Below, piece after piece: positions 16,547 through 25,700 of a stretch of DNA of 26,177 bases. The translations under genes were made by a program, and so were the position numbers. The notes under the pieces are model-generated. The model did not search any database. It was not told the DNA's origin and was given only the letters and a program-made list of their open reading frames with translations. Numbering within the stretch: position 1 is the first letter of the stretch; each line of letters begins with the position of its first letter. The stretch is taken from NCBI GenBank assembly GCA_038240335.1, contig JBBSDV010000016.1:1-26177 (forward strand), given 5' to 3'. This DNA is from JBBSDV01 sp038240335. Lineage in GTDB: Bacteria > Chloroflexota > Dehalococcoidia > DSTF01 > JACRBR01.

Positions 16547-17689
16547 ATGATTTCGATCCTTGATCACGAAGCCGTTCGATTCGCGGGCGCCCAGGAGGTG
16601 AGTCGTTCACCGACGGGCCGGACGCCGCGCCGTCTGCCGAAGTGGGCGTCGCAGCAGATCCAAGACCCTATATTCCAGTTCACGATCTCGAGTGCGTCGG
16701 GCGTGCGGATCGTCTTCGCATCCGACACCGACGCAGTCGAACTCGACGCCATGCTGACGGGCATCGAGTGGCCGGACATGCCGGGGCCAACTCCTCGCTT
16801 CGATCTCGTGGTCGACAGCCAGACGGTTGCCACGTCCCAGTCGCGGGAGGGCGGGCGCTGGGTCGTGCGGGCAGGCAGCGGCTCGACGCCATACAGCATC
16901 GAGTTTCACGCCGGCGAACCGAGCCGCGTCCGCTTCGACGGCCTCGGCGCGGCGATGAAGCGGATCGAGTTATGGCTGCCGCAGAACTGCTCCGTAGAAG
17001 TGCGGGATCTTCGCGTTAGCGATGCCTCGCGAATTGAGGCGGCCGAACCAATCGGGCGAAAGTGGCTGCACTACGGCAGTTCGATCAGCCAGTGCGGCGA
17101 GGCGGATGGGCCGACGGAGACGTGGCCTGCGATCGCGGCGCGGCTTGGCGGTGTCGAACTCACCAGCCTTGGATTCGGCGGACAGTGCCATCTGGACCAA
17201 TGCGTCGCGCGGACGATGCGCGATCTGGCGGCTGATGTCATCAGCATCAAGGTCGGGATCAACATCATCAACGGCGACACGATGCGCGAACGCGTGTTTG
17301 TGCCAGCGCTGCACGGCTTCATCGACACGCTGCGCGACGGGCACCCGGACACGCCGCTGCTCGTCGTCACGCCGATCCTCTACCCGGTCGGTGAAGACCA
17401 TCCCGGTCCGTCGATCGTACGCGGTGGCACGTCGGCCGTCATCGACCGGCCCGCCGAATTGGCGTACGGCGCGCTCTCCATCGGGCGGATCCGCGAGCTC
17501 ATCGCGAATGTCCTGGAACGGCGCCGCGAAGCTGGTGATGTAAACATCCACCTGCTCCACGGGCGGGAGCTCTTCGGTGCAGGTGATGTCGGCGATCTGC
17601 CGGACGGCCTGCACCCGAACACCGCCGGCTATCGCCGCATGGGTGAACGCTTCGCCACCCTAGCGTTCGGAGACAGTGGCCCGCTATAG
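16547..17689 (+). CDS. SGNH/GDSL hydrolase (SsfX3-like two-domain esterase)
   Basis: A 380-residue protein. The first ~160 residues are beta-rich (IFQFTISSASGVRIVFASDTDAVELDA, STPYSIEFHAGEPSRVRF) and resemble the N-terminal beta-sandwich of SsfX3-type GDSL enzymes, by memory. The SGNH domain follows: YGSSIS with Ser179 as nucleophile, GFGGQCHLD for the oxyanion Gly, VGINI for the block III Asn, and DGLHPNTAGYRRMGER with Asp353 and His356. It starts at ATG 16547, 28 bp after the rhamnosidase stop. In this context it could remove acyl groups from a rhamnose-bearing substrate. No signal peptide is evident. The fold is sure, the substrate inferred. Confidence 0.83.
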   Translation: MISILDHEAVRFAGAQEVSRSPTGRTPRRLPKWASQQIQDPIFQFTISSASGVRIVFASDTDAVELDAMLTGIEWPDMPGPTPRFDLVVDSQTVATSQSREGGRWVVRAGSGSTPYSIEFHAGEPSRVRFDGLGAAMKRIELWLPQNCSVEVRDLRVSDASRIEAAEPIGRKWLHYGSSISQCGEADGPTETWPAIAARLGGVELTSLGFGGQCHLDQCVARTMRDLAADVISIKVGINIINGDTMRERVFVPALHGFIDTLRDGHPDTPLLVVTPILYPVGEDHPGPSIVRGGTSAVIDRPAELAYGALSIGRIRELIANVLERRREAGDVNIHLLHGRELFGAGDVGDLPDGLHPNTAGYRRMGERFATLAFGDSGPL

Positions 17690-17733
17690 CGCCGCCAAAA
17701 CGCGCCGCGGCCGACAGCCGCGCGGAGGACGCC

Positions 17734-17941
17734 ATGATGCAAAACTCAATCAAGCCCGGCCATCTCTGGCTTGAGACGAGCGGGAACCGGATTCAAGCGC
17801 ACGCCGGTTCGATTCCTTGTCGATGGAACGTACTACTGGTACAGCAAGAACAAGGAGAAGTCGACAGCCGATAGCGGCATCTCGCATTGGGCCGTCCGCT
17901 GTTATGCGTCCGACGACTTGTATAACTGGGAGCGGAACTGA
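17734..17941 (+). pseudogene. GH43-like glycosidase, 5' remnant
   Basis: A strong GGAGG (17724-17728) precedes tandem ATGs at 17734/17737. The first frame reads MMQNSIKPGHLWLET, then NRIQAHAGSI. The next frame carries on with FLVDGTYYWYSKNKE, then SHWAVRCYASDDLYNWERN and a stop at 17939-17941. NRIQAHxGSI, DGTYYWYxxNKE and RCYxSxDLYNW are the normal opening of GH43-like proteins, which should continue for hundreds of residues. One extra base at about 17800 and early loss of frame mark it as broken. Nothing recognisable follows to 18194. It was probably the next enzyme of the rhamnoside operon, perhaps acting on another sugar of the same glycan. Confidence 0.65.
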
Positions 17942-18194
17942 TCTGCGAACGGAACGACGTGCCGGTGGCGTCGCCGGGATGGAGGTTCCCGAGGGCGTGC
18001 TTACAAACGAAGCCAATTGGAATGCACCGCAACGGTCGCGGGAATTACCTGGCAAGTCGAAGCAAATGGTGCTGTGTGCTCAACAAGGCGGACCGCAAGC
18101 GACGGCCAAAATAGTCCGAACTTCCGCAAGCGTCCAGCAGCGTTGACAGACAAATGTTCGATGGTCCGCGACACGTGGAGGAGGCCGCCAAACA

Positions 18195-20113
18195 CTAATG
18201 GGCGGCACCACCTCCGCGCGTTCGGCGCCATGTTAGGCAGGCGGCGGAAGCCGTCACTATCGCGAAAGCGGCAGCCAGCAGGTAGATCAATGGGCTCCGT
18301 GACGAGGCTGCAGCGGTCGGCAGCGTCGCGAGGTCGGGCTGCCGGTCGATGCCACCCAGAGTGATCGGTGTCGCGGTGGCGGTGTTGGCCGGCGTGCTGG
18401 TCGGCGTAGCCGTGTTCGTCGGCGTGCTGCTTGGCGTCGCCGTCTCCGTCGGAGTAGCGGTGGGCGTGCCGCCACCGCCAATACCGGCACGATTGCGAAC
18501 GAAGACGTCGTAGCTGTTGTTCGTATCCCCAGCAACCAGGTTTGTCGCACCGGATGTGAACGCAACGGAGCTCGCGTCTGCGCTCAGGCTGGCCGTGCCG
18601 CTATACCCACCGGTCGCCTGAGTGCCACTATCTGCAAGACTTACACGGATCGTGGATACGGCCCCGGGCTCGTCAAAGATACCGTCGGCGTCCGTGTCGC
18701 GGTCACGCAGAAACACGTCGTCGACGCCGTTTGTGTCGCCGATTGCTAGATTAACCGCTGAAGAATCGAACGCCACGAACCGGCCATCGGCGCTTATGTC
18801 GGAGTACGAGCTTTGGTGGTTTGCCTGACTGCCGGCGGTGTCGACGCTCACGAGTGTCGTGGAGATCGCCCCGGCCTCGTCAAAGATTCCGTCGAGATCG
18901 ACGTCGCGGTCATGAACGAAGATGTCAGGGCAATTGTCGTTGCCGGCTACCGTGTCGTGCTGACAGAAGATGTTGGCGTCGCCGGGCACCAGGTTAGTGG
19001 CGAATGATGTGAACGAGACGGATCGCCCATCGGCACTGATCTGTGGGCATTCTGGTTCAACTTGGATGTTCTGTGTTGCTGCCATGCGCATGCAACTGGG
19101 GCCGTCAGACTGATTGCCGGCGCTGTCCACGCTCACGCGCGTCGTGGATACAGCCCCCGGCTCATCGAAGACGCCATCTCCGTCGGTGTCGCGATCCCGC
19201 ACAAAGACGTCCGGGCACGGGTACAAGAACGTGTTGTTCTGCGTGTGACACATATTGGTGTCGCCCGGGACGAGGTTGCTGGCATGCGAGAGAAACGCCA
19301 CGTGACGGGCGTTCGCGCTTATTTGGACATAGTTGCTCTGCGCGTTGCCCTGCGTACCGTCGGTGGCCACGCTGACACGGGTGGTGGACACGGCGCCTGG
19401 TTCGTCGAAAATCCCGTCGGCGTCGGTGTCTCGGTCGCGCACAAAGACGTCCCCCGCGGCACCGTTGCTGTCGACGCCGGCCACGAGGTTGGTAGCCCCC
19501 GAGAAGAAGCCGACGAAGCGCCCGTTCGGGCTCAGGGAGGGTCCCAGGCTGTCACCGTTGCCTTGCACATTCGCGGCGCTCAAGCTGACACGTACCGTGG
19601 AAACGGCGCCGGCCTCGTCGAAGATGCCGTCGGCATCGGTGTCACGGTCGTGAACGAACACGTCCCAAGCCTGTTGGTATCACCAGCCACGAGATTCGTG
19701 TTCTGTGCCTCGAAGGCGACGGTCCGGCCATCAGCACTGATCGTTGCGCGAACCGTGGCGAAGGTGAGGGCTTGATTGCCCGCCGTATCCACGTTCATCC
19801 TCGTCGTGACAACGGCGCCGGCCTCGTCGAAAATGCCGTCGGCGTCGGCGTCGCGATCACGCACGAAGACATCCTGCACGCTATTCGTGTCCCCGGTGAC
19901 CAGATTGCTTGCCGTGGATGTGAATACGACGAAGCGCCCTGACCCGCTGATGTCGGGTGACAAACTGACTCCGGTTGCCTGCACTCCCGCGGTACTCAAG
20001 CTCACGCGGACGGTACCGTCGGAAATACCACGCGCTACGCGTGGCACGATCACGAACGAAACGAGCGCGAGAACTGGAACGAGCGCGGAAATCAGGACGA
20101 GTCGTCGTCGCAT
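18195..20113 (-). CDS. Surface-anchored calcium-loop propeller protein, interrupted by a frameshift
   Basis: ATG 20113 follows GAGGA and starts an Arg-rich signal peptide (MRRRLVLISALVPVLALVSF..). About 640 residues would be made if one base is restored at 19664-19666, where the run GGG (minus strand) should be GGGG to read RLGDVFVHDRD. The protein has seven beta-propeller-type blades, each with ISADGRxVAFxS, NLVxGDTN and DVFVRDR elements as in TolB/WD40-like repeats. Six of them carry DRDxDxDGIFDE, a TSP3/EF-hand-like calcium loop. At the C-terminus a Pro/Thr/Ala-rich stalk (TPTATPTETATPSSTP..) leads to a membrane helix (SPLIYLLAAAFAIVTAS) and a basic RRTR tail. It is most likely a cell-surface protein held in the membrane. 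Function is unknown. Confidence 0.78.
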
Positions 20114-20218
20114 AGCAGTCCTCAGGTCGCGCGGAGTGTGCGATACCCCCGGGCGATATTCAAAATGGATTCGGCTGGACGTGGGAAACCTTCAATGTCT
20201 CGGGGCTCGGTACGCGTT

Positions 20219-20246
20219 ACGATACTCTCTTTTCGTCCAAAGTCAA
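20219..20246 (-). promoter_or_regulatory. Candidate promoter of the calcium-loop propeller gene
   Basis: On the minus strand, TTGACT (20246-20241) and TATCGT (20224-20219) are 16 bp apart. This would give a leader of about 100 nt before ATG 20113. It is a match by eye only. Confidence 0.35.
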
Positions 20247-20600
20247 GCGCAGCTGTCAATAAGACCCTACCGAGTGGATGCTCGCGAAATAGAGGAACGT
20301 GGCTCGCGTCACCATGTGACGCTACTCCACTTCCGCACAACACGGCCGACGCGCTTGGAGAACGCACAAGCCTCTACCCACCTTGCCGTTGCGTAGTTTC
20401 CATCCCCGATACCCGATAAGCGAGTCTTCGGCTACGTAGTTTGTGTCTAGTTCAACGGTAGCCGCGACCGGGTTTCAGCCAGTATGCTTCTCGCTAAGCG
20501 ATCGCCGGACGCGATGGCTGCCATCCGCCCGGCGGCTGCCCATGCAAACATCGGGTGACCTCACGGGACGGTCGCCAGGCCCCTACCCCGCAAGACGACA

Positions 20601-20619
20601 GGTCCGACGAAGACGGACC
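20601..20619 (+). promoter_or_regulatory. Leader hairpin before the mosaic protein gene
   Basis: GGTCCG (20601-20606) and CGGACC (20614-20619) are perfect 6-bp arms around a 7-nt loop. The hairpin ends 16 bp before ATG 20636 and just before the AAGGGAGA ribosome site, so it could affect translation. No T run follows, so it is not a terminator. Confidence 0.4.
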
Positions 20620-20635
20620 GGCAAGGGAGACTTCC

Positions 20636-22700
20636 ATGGTTCGATCGATTTCCCTTCGCGCCCGACGAGGATTACGCGGCCTGGTCGGGTTTCGTGCGCG
20701 ACTGGCACTACCACTGGCCGCCGTGCTTGTCGCTGTCTGCGTGGTTCCCGAAGCCCACGCGACCGGCGTTACGGTGACCGTCTCGACCACGGCCTCGACC
20801 ATCGACGGAACCACGACGAGCGTTGCCGCACTTATCGCTTCGCCGGGAACGGACGGAAAGATCTCGTTCCGCGAGGCAGTCGCGGCGGTGAACGCAACGG
20901 GTCCAGGGAACATCATTAAGTTCAACGTCCCCAACGGCTCGCGCGTGTTAGCCGACAACTTCACGACCTACCTCACCGCCGGTTCCACGACGATCGACGG
21001 CGACATGGACGGGGACGGCGATCCTGATATCTCCATCGAGAACACCAGCCTGTTTGTGCCGCTCGTGATCACGTCAGACGGCAACAAGCTTCGGAACATC
21101 GCCATGCCGAAGGGACCGGCACTGGACTCAGCAAGCAACAATCTCCTGAGCGGGCTCTATCTGGGCACCGACGTGAGCGGGCGCGTCGCCCAGCGCCTCG
21201 ACGCCAACGGTGTCCAGATATCCGGAGGCGCGGGAAACATGGTCGAGAACAGCGTCATCGCCGGCCTGGGGCCCGGCAACGCAGGCGTTGGCATCGAGAT
21301 CTCGAATGGATCAAAGGCCAACACCATCAGCGGCAACCGCATCGGCGTAAACATTGATGGGGTTGCCACGCAAAATGATTAGGGGGTGCTCATTCGCGGT
21401 GCCTCAACCGATAACACGATCGGCGGTCCTCGGCCGAATCAGGATTGCGCCAGCCCATGCAACATCATCGCCGGAAACCTCGGGCACGGCATCCTTATTC
21501 GCGACGCTGGCACGAATCACAACACGATCGCTGGCAACTACATCGGGGTTGATGCTCTCGTAGCTCCTGTTCCCAACGGCGAAGGCGGGCCAACCGTTTT
21601 TATGGCGCCAGGCAGTTGTGAAACGCGCGCGGCAATCTGCATTGGCCTCCAGGCGCAAGACAACATCATCGGTGGCGACCGCGGCGAATCATTGTCGTGC
21701 GATGGCCCTTGCAACGTCGTTAGCGGCAACGCCACGTCGGCCATCGAGATCTACGGGCGGAATACGAACGGCAATCAGGTTCGCGGCAACTTCATCGGCG
21801 GTAACACGATTTCATCGCCAGCCTTCCCGCCGATTCCAAATGGCGACGTATCGACGGCACAGATCCGGATTAGCGCAGACGCCACTTCGAACGTCATCGG
21901 GTTCCGACTCACCGAAAGCCCGACTGATGGCGGCTGCACGCACGTCTGCAACCGGGTCATCGGCACGACACGACCCGGCGTGCGGATCTCCGGGGAAGGC
22001 ATCGGCAATACGGTGCGGGGCAATAGCCTAACGGGCCGTCTCGGCATCGATCTCGTCGCGCCCGGAGATCAGGCCGCCCGCTGGAACATTACGCCGAATG
22101 ACGAGGACGACTTTGATGGTGGACCCAACGACCTGCAGAATGCGCCGTCCGCCGTTACCGCCTACAAAGACAAACTCACTGGCATAACGACCGTCAGTGG
22201 TGTCCTCGTAACGAATCATCCCGAGTTGAGAACCGTCGATATCTACGGCAATCCAACGGACGGCGGAGGGTTCGGAACCGGCGCCGAATTCCTCGGAACA
22301 ACGAAACCTAAGGAAAGTGGCGAGTTTCGGTTGCAGTTGCCAGGCCTGCTCCCAGACGACCTGCGGTTCCTCAGCGCAACCGCAACAGACACCAACGGAT
22401 CGACCTCCGAGTTCTCCCCGACGTCCACGGATGTCACCGGCACCAACACTCCAGATGCCGACGGAGATGCGATCTGCGACCAGTGGGAGTACGCCGGTGC
22501 GATTGCTGACTCACCCGCAATTTCGGGGATCGATTTCGACTCGGACGGCATCGGCGATCTGAATCTTAGTGCGCTGGGTGCCTCGCCGTCCCGCAAGGAC
22601 ATACCAGTCGAGATCGACTACATGTCCTGCTTTGAGTGCGCGGTGCCGCATTGGCACTTTCCGTCGGCCACGGCGCTTGAGACTGTTCGGACGGCCTGGC
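20636..22700 (+). CDS. Giant secreted mosaic protein, N-terminal part: signal peptide and right-handed beta-helix (in-frame stop)
   Basis: ATG 20636 (GGGAGA site) is preferred over the upstream start at 20555, because it begins an Arg-rich signal peptide ending VVPEAHA at residue 42. The mature part opens with GKISFREAVAAVNATGPGNIIKF, the classic start of secreted parallel beta-helix proteins. It continues with many NxIxGNxIG rungs (NTISGNRIGVN, NIIAGN, NTIAGNYIGVD, NVVSGN). A TAG at 21380-21382 interrupts this frame between ATQND and GVLIRGAST, yet the rungs run on in the same frame, so it looks like a point nonsense change. After the helix come a beta-sandwich (TVDIYGNPTDGG, FLSATATDTNGSTSEFSP) and a KDIPVEIDYM segment. 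Near 22700 the reading frame changes by one position and the protein continues in the next entry. Confidence 0.75.
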
Positions 22701-25700
22701 AACGCCCCGGTGGACGGCCGCGGTGGTGTGAACCTTCTCCTCGAAATCAGTGACGCCGTCCCCGAAAGCCCGGCGATCAACATTAGCCCGCGCGGGCTGT
22801 CCGCACACGACGACCTCGAGGACTACAAGAACGGTGGCAACCCATCTGTCCTACCAACTGGCACGCCGTGTGGCGACGCGGCCTTCCACGGCTACTTTGG
22901 CAGTGAAATTGATCGAACGAGCGCTGACTGCTGGAAGCGCCTCGGAGCGCGGCGACTCGTCTTCCGCTACGCGCTCATGGCGGAAGCAGACGCCACTCAT
23001 CCCGGAATATCGGGAATCGCGGAGCTCCGAGGAAACGATCTCATCACCTACATCACGAGCCCCGAGGACTTCGCGACGTCAGGCGACGTCGCCACGGATT
23101 TTAGTACGGATCCGGTTGCCGAAAACAACGACAAGATCGCTGCGACGTTCATGCACGAGTTGGGCCACACCCTCGGTCTCGACCACGGCGGCGACGAGGA
23201 TCCGCCGAACTGCAAGCCAAACTATCTCAGCGTGATGAACTACGGCTACCAGTTCAATCAGGCTGGTACGGCCTTCGGATTTGTAGGTTTGGGTATCGAC
23301 GGCACAACCATTCGCACCAATCGACCCATCGATTATTCCCGCGCAGCGCTGCCCTCGATCTCGGAACTATCACTCAATGAGCTGACCGGCATTGGCGGGC
23401 CCGCCGGTCGGCGGGTAATGTACAGCGATCCGAGCGGAGCGCAGAGCGTCGGACCGGCGGACGGTGGCGTCGATTGGAACACAGACGGCGTGCTCACGAG
23501 CCCGGTCCAGGCCGATGTGAACGCGAACTGTAAGACGCTCGGTGTAGACCCGTCACTTCATGGCTACGATGACTGGGCGAACCTGATCTATGACTTCCGT
23601 GGCGACAAGGATTTTGGTGACGGCGTCGCTCCCGACCTGCCGAAGCAGGAGCAAACACGCGCCGATTACCTGAACGGGTCCCTCGGAGGTCCCGATTTCG
23701 ATGCCGACGGCTTCGAGAACATCGACGACAATTGTCCCCTCGTCTACAACCCGCTTCAGGAGGACGCCGATGGCAACGGCCGCGGCGACGCATGTGAAGC
23801 GCCGCCGGCGAACGCCGACCTGACCGTCGACATCTACAATTACAACAATCCAGTCGGCACGGGCGGGGAGGCTTCGCTCGGGGTCGACCTTTACAATGAC
23901 GGCCCCGGCGCCGCGCAAAACGTCAGCATTACGATCGAGCTTCCGAAGAACGCAACCTTCATCAGCGCCCGCGGCGTCCACGGATCGGTACTGAGCTGCC
24001 AGGACGGATTCGGGTTCGTCACGTGTACCGTGCCGACGCTCGATGCCTTCGATGCCCGGTTTCTTGATCTCACCCTCGGCGTGCCGACGGCTGGTCGCCT
24101 GACGACGCAAGTGCGCGTTATGGGCAACTTCTCCGACCCAACGCCAGCGAATCTCAGCGACGTCGAATACACCGATGTCCAGGACTTCGCCGATCTCACG
24201 CTGCTCGCCGATCTCTCGCCCGACCCGATGCAGGTTAACTTCGGCAACATGACGCTCGAGATCGGTGTGCAGAACAACGGCCCGAGCCGTGCCTCGAACG
24301 GCGTGTTGACGGTTACGTTGCCAACGGGCGTCGAGTTCGTCGCGGGAGGTACACCCCTTCAGCTGGCGGGCGGCTCGGGTTCGTGCACCTTTTCAAACCG
24401 AGTCGTTCGCTGCCCGGTCCCGCGAACGAATCCCGGCGACACGCGGCCGTACATGATCGTCGTGAACCCGAGCCAGGTCGGAGTGTTGGCGTTCCCGATG
24501 CAGGTGATTGCGCCGGGGTCTGATCCACACCCCGAGAACAATTCGACCGTCCTACAAGCGCACGTCGTGGAAGCGCTGCCGACACCCACGCCAGACGGCA
24601 CCACACCGACGCCGGTGACGGGGGTGACCGTCCAGATGGACATTCGCAGCGACGGATATACGTGCCCATTCGGCGCCTTCCAGAGCCAGCGTCTTCCTGT
24701 CGTCTCCACCACCGATGGCGAAACGTGGGCATTCGCGGCCAATTCCTCAGGTTGTTTCGGAGAATGGTCGAATGTCGTAGTTCGGGACGTTGCGCACGGC
24801 ACGACAGAGTACGCCGACGTGAACGATGCCGGCGGCCTGGCGAACTTTGGGGTAGCAGGACTAGTGCCGGCGATGAGCGGTGACGGGAATCTCGTATTCT
24901 TTGGATCGACGTCCACGAACCTCGTTACGGGCTTCAGCGAGCCGGCAATCTACGTCCGGGACCGTGCCGCGCACACGACACGAGTACTGGTGAGCGGGGG
25001 GTTCAGCGGCGGAGTGGTCACTCCCGATGGCAGGTTCGCCGTCTTCGTAATGCAAAGCACGCGGCGGGTTCCAATTTACGGCGGCCTGATCACCGATGTC
25101 TTCCTGCTGGATCGCCAAACCAACGCGATCACGCGAATCAATGAGTCCTCCACAGCCGCCGACGCCGACAATCTTAGCTACTCGCCGACGATCAGCGACG
25201 ACGGCCGATTCGTTGCATATCTGACCCGGGCGACAAATATCGTGCCTGGTCAGTTTGCCAAGCCTGGTGGCAGCAGCGACATGCTGCTGTACGATCGACA
25301 GACCAACGCGACGCGAATCGTGGCGGCAAACCTAAACTCTGGAAGCCCACGGATCAGTGGAGACGGCCGCCGCATCGTCTGGGAAGAAAGCGCCTCGCTC
25401 GTTCCCGAAGATCACGACGACGGCGAGTACGATATCTACAACTACGACATCGCGAGCGGTGAGCTATCGATTGCTGTCGATTCGAGCAGCTTTTCACCGT
25501 CGATCAGCCGCGACGGCCGCTATCTCGCATTCGTGGCGTCACAGGCGCTCGTGCCTGAAGATATGAACAACAGGGCTGATGTATACGTAGTGGATCTCTC
25601 CACTGGAGTCGCGACGTTAGCGTCGCGCACTTCAACGTGCGATCCATCAGCCGGATCCAACTACAGCCAAAGCATTACGCTTTCGCCCGACGGGGGCTAC

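Larger units (their letters stand above)
20114..20635. other. Divergent intergenic region between two surface-protein genes
   Basis: No gene is supported in these 522 bp. It holds the minus-strand promoter candidate above and, close to the plus-strand gene, the hairpin at 20601-20619. The plus-side leader seems long, so a structured RNA element is possible, but no riboswitch consensus could be matched with confidence. Confidence 0.5.

Noticed and set aside
17706..17722. Hairpin CGCGGC-CGACA-GCCGCG as a terminator of the rhamnose operon
   Set aside because: No T run follows and a strong GGAGG with a start codon lies immediately after, so read-through is more likely.
19062..19775. 237-codon plus-strand frame opposite the calcium-loop propeller
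   Set aside because: Its apparent repeats (GxGxxVxHKDV) are the antisense image of the DRDxDxDG repeats.
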